From Carposina sasakii (lineage: Eukaryota; Arthropoda; Insecta; Lepidoptera; Carposinidae), in the NCBI GenBank assembly GCA_014607495.2, contig CP053148.1, positions 4,526,001-4,590,000 of the forward strand: 64,000 nt of DNA, given 5' to 3'. Below are positions 58,435 to 64,000 of this stretch, piece after piece. Position 1 is the stretch's first letter. The number at the start of each line of letters is the position of its first letter. The notes below the pieces were generated by a model that searched no databases, had not been told where the DNA came from, and was given only the letters and a program-made list of their open reading frames with translations. The position numbers were made by a program, and so were the translations under genes.

Positions 58435-61400
58435 TTGGGTGTATGGGGTCCCATATAACTTCTAACGGGACCCAAGCCATCCTCACCTGCTCGCGGTGCA
58501 CCCTGCAGAACAACGAACGAGGCTCTGGCGACCCGCCAACACGCATTGGACCAGCGTGGCGGGTTACGGTCCAAACCCCCCCCCCCATGAGTAGTAATCT
58601 AGGAAGGCCCCAAGTGCCCGGCGGCTCCGGAGGCGACACTGGCGTGTCCGACAGGCGCCGGTCAAGTGCCGGAGCCAGGGGTGCTAAGAATCCCCGGGCG
58701 GGTTCCAACTGTACGACGACTAATGCTTCGAAAATGGACCATAGGCGTGGGTTATCGCTGGTGACGTACAATGCGCGCACGCTGAAGGAGGACACAAAGC
58801 TCGATGAGCTGGAAGAGGAAATGAGTAAGTTGCGGTGGGATATTGTAGGGTTATCTGAGGTCCGAAGACAGGGAGAGGATACGATAACCCTGAAATCTGG
58901 CAACTTACTCTACCACCGGGAAGGTGATCATAAGTCCCAGGGTGGTGTTGGGTTTATCGTCCACAAGTCCCTCGTAAACAACATCGAATCCATCACGAGT
59001 GTATCGAGCAGGGTAGCATACCTGATACTCAGAGTATCAAAAAGGTACTCGTTGAAGGTCATCCAGGTATACGCGCCGACCTCGACATATCCAGATGACG
59101 AGGTGGAGGTTATGTATGAGGACATAAGTACAGCCATACATACCTCTAAAACTCATTTCTGTGTTGTTATGGGGGACTTCAATGCGAAACTGGGCAAGCG
59201 GGGTGAGAATGAGTTGAAAGTGGGACAATTTGGATCCGGCGACAGGAACCCCAGGGGCCAGAGGCTGGCCGATTTTCTAGAGATGGAGGGACTCTTTATG
59301 ATGAACTCCTTCTTCAAGAAGCCGCCTCATAGGAAATGGACCTGGCTCCATCCCAACAAGCACACGAGGAACGAGATAGACTTCATATTGACCACCGATA
59401 GACGGATATTCAATGATGTCTCAGTGATCAACAGGGTGAAAACCGGTAGCGATCACCGAATGGTTCGAGGCACATTGAATATTAATGTCAAACGGGAGAG
59501 ATCACGACTAGTGAAGTCTACACTCCGACCCTCATCCGTGCACATTCAAAACCCCGAGAGCTTTCAACTCGAGCTGACAAACCGCTTTGCTTGCCTAGAG
59601 GATTGCATGTCAGTGGACGATATAAATAACAGGCTGGTAGAAACTGTCCACACGGTGGGGTCTAAATTCTTTAGACCTAACCGTAGAAATAGACCCCAGA
59701 AACTGACTGGTCATACCCTCAACCTCATGGCGGAAAGGCGCGCAATGTCTCTGCAGTCCTCTGATGACGCTGAAGCATATCGGCAGCTCAATAGACATAT
59801 CTCCAAGTCTCTGCGACACGACATCCGCAGCTTTAATACTCGCTGCATTAAGGAGACAATAGAGCGAAACCAAGGCTCCAAAGTGTTCGCGAGAGAATTA
59901 TCTATTGGGCAGAGCCAGTTGACGAAGCTGAAGACAGAGGACGGCAGTGTAGCGTCTACCATACCAGAGGTGCTAAGGGAGATTGAGAGGTTCTATGGAC
60001 AGCTATATACCTCGGTCGCTAAACCTGTTAGATTAGGCAAAGACCCAAGAGCCAAGCTCACCCGACACTATACTGAAGACATCCCGGATATCAGCCTGTA
60101 CGAGATTAGGACTGCCCTTAAACAACTCAAAAACAACAAAGCGCCGGGCGACGATGGAATTACAACAGAGCTTCTAAGAGCGGGTGGAACTCCGGTACTG
60201 AAGGTCCTCCAAAGGCTCTTCAATTCCGTCCTGCTCGAAGGGGTAACGCCGGAAGCATGGAACAGAAGTGTGGTGGTGCTGTTCTTTAAAAAAGGCGATA
60301 AAGCCTTGCTGAAGAACTATAGACCCATCTCGCTTCTGAGCCATGTCTACAAGTTGTTCTCAAGGGTAATCACGAATCGTCTTGCTCGCAGGTTTGATGA
60401 CTTCCAGCCTCCCGAACAAGCCGGTTTCCGAAAAGGGTTTAGTACCATAGATCATATCCACACGCTACGGCAGATCATACAAAAAACGGAAGAGTATAAT
60501 CGGCCACTATGCCTAGCGTTCGTGGACTATGAGAAGGCCTTTGATTCGATCGAGACATGGGCAGTGTTGCGGTCTCTCCAGCGGTGCCATATTGACCATC
60601 GATATATCGAAGTGCTGAAGTGTTTATACAGCAATGCCACCATGTCGGTACGAGTACAGGAGCGGAGCACTGAGCCGATTTCTTTGCAGAGGGGAGTGAG
60701 ACAAGGAGATGTTATTTCTCCGAAGCTCTTCACCAATGCAGTGGAAGACGCCTTTAAGCTTCTCGAATGGAAAGGACTCGGCATCAATATCAATGGCGAA
60801 TACATCACTCACCTTCGGTTCGCAGACGACATCGTGGTCATGGCAGAATCGCTGAAGGATCTAAGCACAATGCTCGATGGCCTAAATCGAGTCTCCCAAC
60901 AGGTGGGCCTGAAGATGAACATGGACAAGACGAAGATAATGTCGAACGTCCATGTGCCGCCCACTCCTGTACTGGTTGGGAGCTCGATGCTTGAAGTTGT
61001 TGACGAGTATGTTTACCTGGGACAGACGGTCAAACTAGGTAAGTCCAACTTTGAGAAGGAGGTAACTCGGCGAATCCAACTCGGCTGGGCAGCGTTCGGG
61101 AAACTACGAAGCTTATTTGTGTCCAAGATACCCCAGTCCTTAAAGACGAAGGTGTTCAACCAGTGCGTGCTGCCGGTGATGACCTACGGTGCCGAGACGT
61201 GGTCTCTAACTATGTGCCTCATAAAAAAGCTCAGGATCGCACAGCGAGCGATGGAGAGAGCTATGCTTGGGATCTCTCTGCGTGATCGAATCAGAAATGA
61301 GGAGATCCGCAGACGTACAAAGATCACCGACATAGCTGAACGGTCCAGCAAGCTGAAGTGGCAATGGGCAGGGCACATAGCTCGAAGAACTGATGGCCGA

Positions 61401-61600
61401 TGGAGTCGGAAAGTTCTAGAGTGGATACCACGTATCGGCAAGCGCAGCGTGGGAAGGCCACCCGCGAGGTGGACGGATGACCTGGCCAAGGTTGCGGGCG
61501 TCGGTTGGATGCAGGCTGCTTCCGACCGGTCGGAATGGAGGTTGTTGGGGGAGGCCTATGTCCAACAGTGGACTTCTCAAGGCTGTAAATGATGATGATG
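58435..61600 (+). mobile_element. RTE-type non-LTR retrotransposon, full-length or nearly so
   Basis: Bounded by an identical 11-bp duplication of gag sequence. It has a single long ORF, almost no 5' leader (8 bp before the first ATG) and a short GATGATGATG tail instead of poly(A), as RTE elements do. The very short leader may mean slight 5' truncation. It lies in the same direction as the gypsy element that it interrupts. Confidence 0.88.
58443..61592 (+). CDS. RTE endonuclease/reverse transcriptase polyprotein
   Basis: An uninterrupted 1,049-residue protein. Residues 1-100 are low-complexity and cover a run of eleven Cs. An APE-type endonuclease starts near residue 106 (LVTYNARTL; catalytic-type motifs SEVRRQGE, MGDFNAKLG and GSDHRMVRG). 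Reverse transcriptase follows (KAPGDDGI, NYRPISLLS, FVDYEKAFD, RGVRQGDVISP, and the FADD catalytic box near residue 794). The C-terminus has the RTE-type GRPPARWTDDL and EAYVQQW motifs; there is no RNase H. All frames needed for activity look intact, so the copy may be competent or very recent. Codon and base use are more GC-rich than in the surrounding sequence. Confidence 0.9.
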   Translation: MGSHITSNGTQAILTCSRCTLQNNERGSGDPPTRIGPAWRVTVQTPPPMSSNLGRPQVPGGSGGDTGVSDRRRSSAGARGAKNPRAGSNCTTTNASKMDHRRGLSLVTYNARTLKEDTKLDELEEEMSKLRWDIVGLSEVRRQGEDTITLKSGNLLYHREGDHKSQGGVGFIVHKSLVNNIESITSVSSRVAYLILRVSKRYSLKVIQVYAPTSTYPDDEVEVMYEDISTAIHTSKTHFCVVMGDFNAKLGKRGENELKVGQFGSGDRNPRGQRLADFLEMEGLFMMNSFFKKPPHRKWTWLHPNKHTRNEIDFILTTDRRIFNDVSVINRVKTGSDHRMVRGTLNINVKRERSRLVKSTLRPSSVHIQNPESFQLELTNRFACLEDCMSVDDINNRLVETVHTVGSKFFRPNRRNRPQKLTGHTLNLMAERRAMSLQSSDDAEAYRQLNRHISKSLRHDIRSFNTRCIKETIERNQGSKVFARELSIGQSQLTKLKTEDGSVASTIPEVLREIERFYGQLYTSVAKPVRLGKDPRAKLTRHYTEDIPDISLYEIRTALKQLKNNKAPGDDGITTELLRAGGTPVLKVLQRLFNSVLLEGVTPEAWNRSVVVLFFKKGDKALLKNYRPISLLSHVYKLFSRVITNRLARRFDDFQPPEQAGFRKGFSTIDHIHTLRQIIQKTEEYNRPLCLAFVDYEKAFDSIETWAVLRSLQRCHIDHRYIEVLKCLYSNATMSVRVQERSTEPISLQRGVRQGDVISPKLFTNAVEDAFKLLEWKGLGININGEYITHLRFADDIVVMAESLKDLSTMLDGLNRVSQQVGLKMNMDKTKIMSNVHVPPTPVLVGSSMLEVVDEYVYLGQTVKLGKSNFEKEVTRRIQLGWAAFGKLRSLFVSKIPQSLKTKVFNQCVLPVMTYGAETWSLTMCLIKKLRIAQRAMERAMLGISLRDRIRNEEIRRRTKITDIAERSSKLKWQWAGHIARRTDGRWSRKVLEWIPRIGKRSVGRPPARWTDDLAKVAGVGWMQAASDRSEWRLLGEAYVQQWTSQGCK

Positions 61601-61611
61601 AAATCCGACAA
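61601..61611 (+). repeat. 11-bp target duplication, right copy
   Basis: AAATCCGACAA, identical to 58,424-58,434. Confidence 0.88.
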
Positions 61612-62319
61612 ATATCAAACCTATGCCGAGTTTGCGCGTAAAATGTTGTTACGGTTACGTATTGTCAAAGGTATTAGCGAGGATTTAGTTACTGAGATAA
61701 TCTTAAGAGGCATTACTGATCCACAAGTCAAAGCCAATGCGTCTAATGCCAATTTGAAACCATCAGATTTAGTCAATTATTTGTCCACTTTTGTTAAACC
61801 CGCTAAAAGTGTACCCTCGGTTTCTCACACAAATCGTCACCATTTCAAAAACAATAACAACAAGTCCGATGGCGTCAAAATACCATTTCGTACAGGCAAA
61901 TGCTTTGAATGTGGTGACGTAGGTCATAAACAAATAATGTGTCCAAAGCGGTTAAAGCCGAGTACAACTACTACGCCATCATCGTCGCAATCGGGTTCTA
62001 GAGTAGATTCCAGTGTAGTGACATGCAGTTATTGTAAAAAGCGGGGCCACGATATTACAACATGCTATGCTAAACGCCGTGTTGAAGAACAAAAACGCGT
62101 TCAAAATAATGTTAATTTTTGCTCGGCTCCGTTACACAAACGCACTGACATCGTTGTAGGTGTTATTCAAGGTATACCCGTTGACATTTTAATTGACAGT
62201 GGTGCCATTGGCGTGTCGTTAATTTCTTCCTCGGTTGTAAGTCATTTGTCATGTGCAAAGAAAACAATTGACCGTCAGATAAAGGGGGTAGGCGAGTCGG
62301 TTACTCAGATTGATTTTAT

Positions 62320-64000
62320 GTCACACTTACAATCGAATTAGAGGGTATTTCCTTAGAAGTCGACTTGCTTTTAGTACCAAAAGATTGCATGAACGCACCG
62401 GTTATTATAGGTACAGATGTACTCAATAGGGACGGTGTTGTCTATATACGAACAAAAAATATTCAGCGTATTATTCGAGATTCCAATCCGCTAAAAGTGT
62501 CTGCTGTGGAGTTGAATGCGCTTACAAATATTAAAACTTCATTAACTGGTGATGATTTGAATAAACTAAAAGAAATCCTTAATGTTTACGCGGAGCACAT
62601 GATATCCGGTACCGCCACGTCTACTGTTAGCACGGGATGTATGCGCATTCAGCTCAATAGCAATGATCCCGTCAACTACCGCCCATACAAGATGTCATAC
62701 GACGAAAAGTTGAAGGTTCGTGAAATCATTAGTGATCTAATGTCCAAAGGTATTATACGCGAGTCGGAGTCACCTTACTCCAGTCCTGTTTTGTTAGTCA
62801 AAAAGAAAGATGGCTCCGACCGTATGTGTGTGGACTTTAGGGCACTAAATAAAGTTACGGTTAAGGATAAATATCCGCTCCCATTAATTGATGATCACAT
62901 CGATCGGTTAGGTAAGGCTACGTATTTCACGACGTTAGATATGGCTACAGGCTTCCACCAAATTCGATTAAATGATGATTCGGTACCACTTACTGGCTTC
63001 GTGACGCCTGAGGGGCATTACGAATACCTGAAAATGCCTTATGGCCTTGCAAACGCACCCATTGTTTACCAGCGGATTATTAGTACAGCGCTCCGCGATT
63101 TTATAACTTCGGGACGCGTTGTAGTGTACATAGACGACTGCTTAATACTTTCTAAAACTATTGATGAGGGCTTACAAACGTTAAAAGAAGTTTTGTCAAC
63201 ATTGACCAAAGCAGGTTTCTCAATTAATTTTAAAAAGTGTTCTTTTATGTGTACAGAAATTGAATATCTTGGACGTGTTATTTCTAATGGAGAGGTTAAG
63301 CCCTCACCTGGTAAAATTCAAGCGTTAGTTAACTCTAGTCCTCCAAAAAACGTAAAGCAAGTACGTCAGTTTCTAGGCTTAGCTGGGTATTTTCGCAGAT
63401 ATATCAAAGGCTACTCCACTAAGACAGCATGTATAGCACAATTAACGCGCAAGGGAGTTCAGTTTAGTTGGGGAACAGAACAAGAAAGCGTTAGGCAAGA
63501 AATAATTTCTATCCTGACTAACGCTCCTGTTTTGGCTATATTCGACCCGTGTTTACCTACCGAGGTCCACACGGATGCGAGTAGTTTGGGTTATGGCGCC
63601 GTGTTATTACAAGCTTATGCAGACGGTACCAAGCGCGTAGTGTCTTACTACAGTCAAGTGACTAAGGGAGCTGAACCCAAGTACCATTCGTACGAACTTG
63701 AGACCTTGGCTGTAGTAAAGGCGTTGAGACAGTTTCGTCATTTTCTGGTAGGCATGCATTTTACGGTAATCACGGACTGTAACGCTTTGAAAGCCACCCA
63801 AAGCAAGCGTGATTTATTACCGCGTGTGGCACGATGGTGGATCTACTTGCAAGATTTTAATTTCACAATCTCATACCGAAAAGGCGCCATGCTGCCACAC
63901 GCGGACTATTTAAGTCGTAACCCCTGTAATTTTGTAAATAATATTGATAGGCCACGTAACTGGGCTCAGGTTGCTCAAGCAGGTGATGAGGAAACTCGAA
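62320..64000 (+). pseudogene. Gypsy-type pol: protease remainder, reverse transcriptase, RNase H; partial at window edge
   Basis: Open in a frame one base off from gag, from the protease second half (APVIIGTDVL) through reverse transcriptase (KDGSDRMCVDFRALN, FTTLDMATGFHQIRL, and catalytic YIDD near 63,130) to RNase H (EVHTDASSLGYGAVLLQ, YHSYELETLAVV, ADYLSRNP). I see no stop codon up to the window edge. Integrase is expected beyond. The offset to gag falls within the protease rather than at a normal gag-pol junction, so it is probably a mutation or sequence error. Confidence 0.85.

Larger units (their letters stand above)
57629..62341 (+). pseudogene. Gypsy-type gag (plus protease start), split by an RTE insertion
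   Basis: The 5' part (57,629-58,434) opens with about 125 residues of Arg/Ser repeats (SRSRHTPE, RSRSHSREY), then a capsid-like region (WFSEVDRAKLVNKWDDREYL, GDARSWLHEW). The 3' part resumes at 61,601 after the RTE, with two zinc knuckles CFECGDVGHKQIMC and CSYCKKRGHDITTC, and a protease active site ILIDSGA near 62,195. The frame stops at 62,339-62,341, inside the protease, because one base appears to be missing near 62,311-62,318. The RTE break and this shift make it non-functional as it stands. Confidence 0.82.
57214..64000 (+). mobile_element. Ty3/gypsy-type LTR retrotransposon, right end outside window
   Basis: A probable 5' LTR is followed by a primer-binding site, gag with two CCHC zinc knuckles, protease, reverse transcriptase and RNase H in gypsy order. 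The gag gene is split by an RTE element (58,435-61,600). Integrase and the 3' LTR would lie beyond the window. It sits in an sls intron in the opposite orientation. A tRNA-Leu type primer site is reported for mdg3/micropia-like elements, so that clade is a reasonable guess. Confidence 0.82.

Overview
This is a window of an insect nuclear genome, most likely from a moth or butterfly (Lepidoptera). Genes have many introns, introns are AT-rich, and the introns carry interspersed repeats that I recognise as lepidopteran types: tRNA-derived SINEs, TA-flanked MITEs, Helitron-like ends and RTE tails. I cannot name the species.

One giant gene fills almost the whole window on the minus strand: the titin/connectin homologue sallimus (sls), whose short product is kettin. 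I placed 30 coding exons from splice sites and reading-frame phase. Exon lengths are consistent with those phases, except at two places where a single extra base in or beside an A-run shifts the frame (about 4,239-4,252 and 41,921-41,925). From right (5') to left (3'), 56,926-40,137 is the kettin part: 31 Ig domains joined by kettin-type linkers. It ends in an exon where reading through the splice donor gives a stop a few codons later (kettin), while splicing onward gives long titin. After a 9.5 kb intron come a 1,640-residue PEVK exon made of 56-residue repeats (30,609-25,690), three Ig domains (25,334-24,429), two more Ig domains over several small exons (22,074-14,033) with a helical module, a 1,565-residue exon of degenerate repeats (11,222-6,528), and an exon built of exact 924-bp super-repeats that runs off the left edge (4,848-1). 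The true N-terminus lies right of 56,926 and the C-terminus left of position 1.

The right end (about 57,214-64,000) is a Ty3/gypsy-type LTR retrotransposon on the plus strand, inside an sls intron. Its gag gene is split by a 3.17 kb RTE-type non-LTR retrotransposon flanked by an 11-bp target duplication and carrying a full-length open reading frame. A second autonomous element, a 4.66 kb DNA transposon with perfect 34-bp terminal inverted repeats and a 4-bp target duplication, sits in the intron at 15,851-20,514; its transposase is broken by one in-frame stop codon. Smaller elements are spread over the other introns: at least three MITE families with TACAG/CTGTA ends, a Harbinger-like MITE, nested foldbacks, two SINEs, three Helitron-like fragments and RTE relics.

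The gene products would act together as one elastic filament anchored at the Z-disc: the kettin Ig-linker array lies along actin, and the PEVK and repeat exons act as springs. Most spring and linker exons downstream of the kettin stop begin and end in phase 1, so they can be skipped without changing frame.
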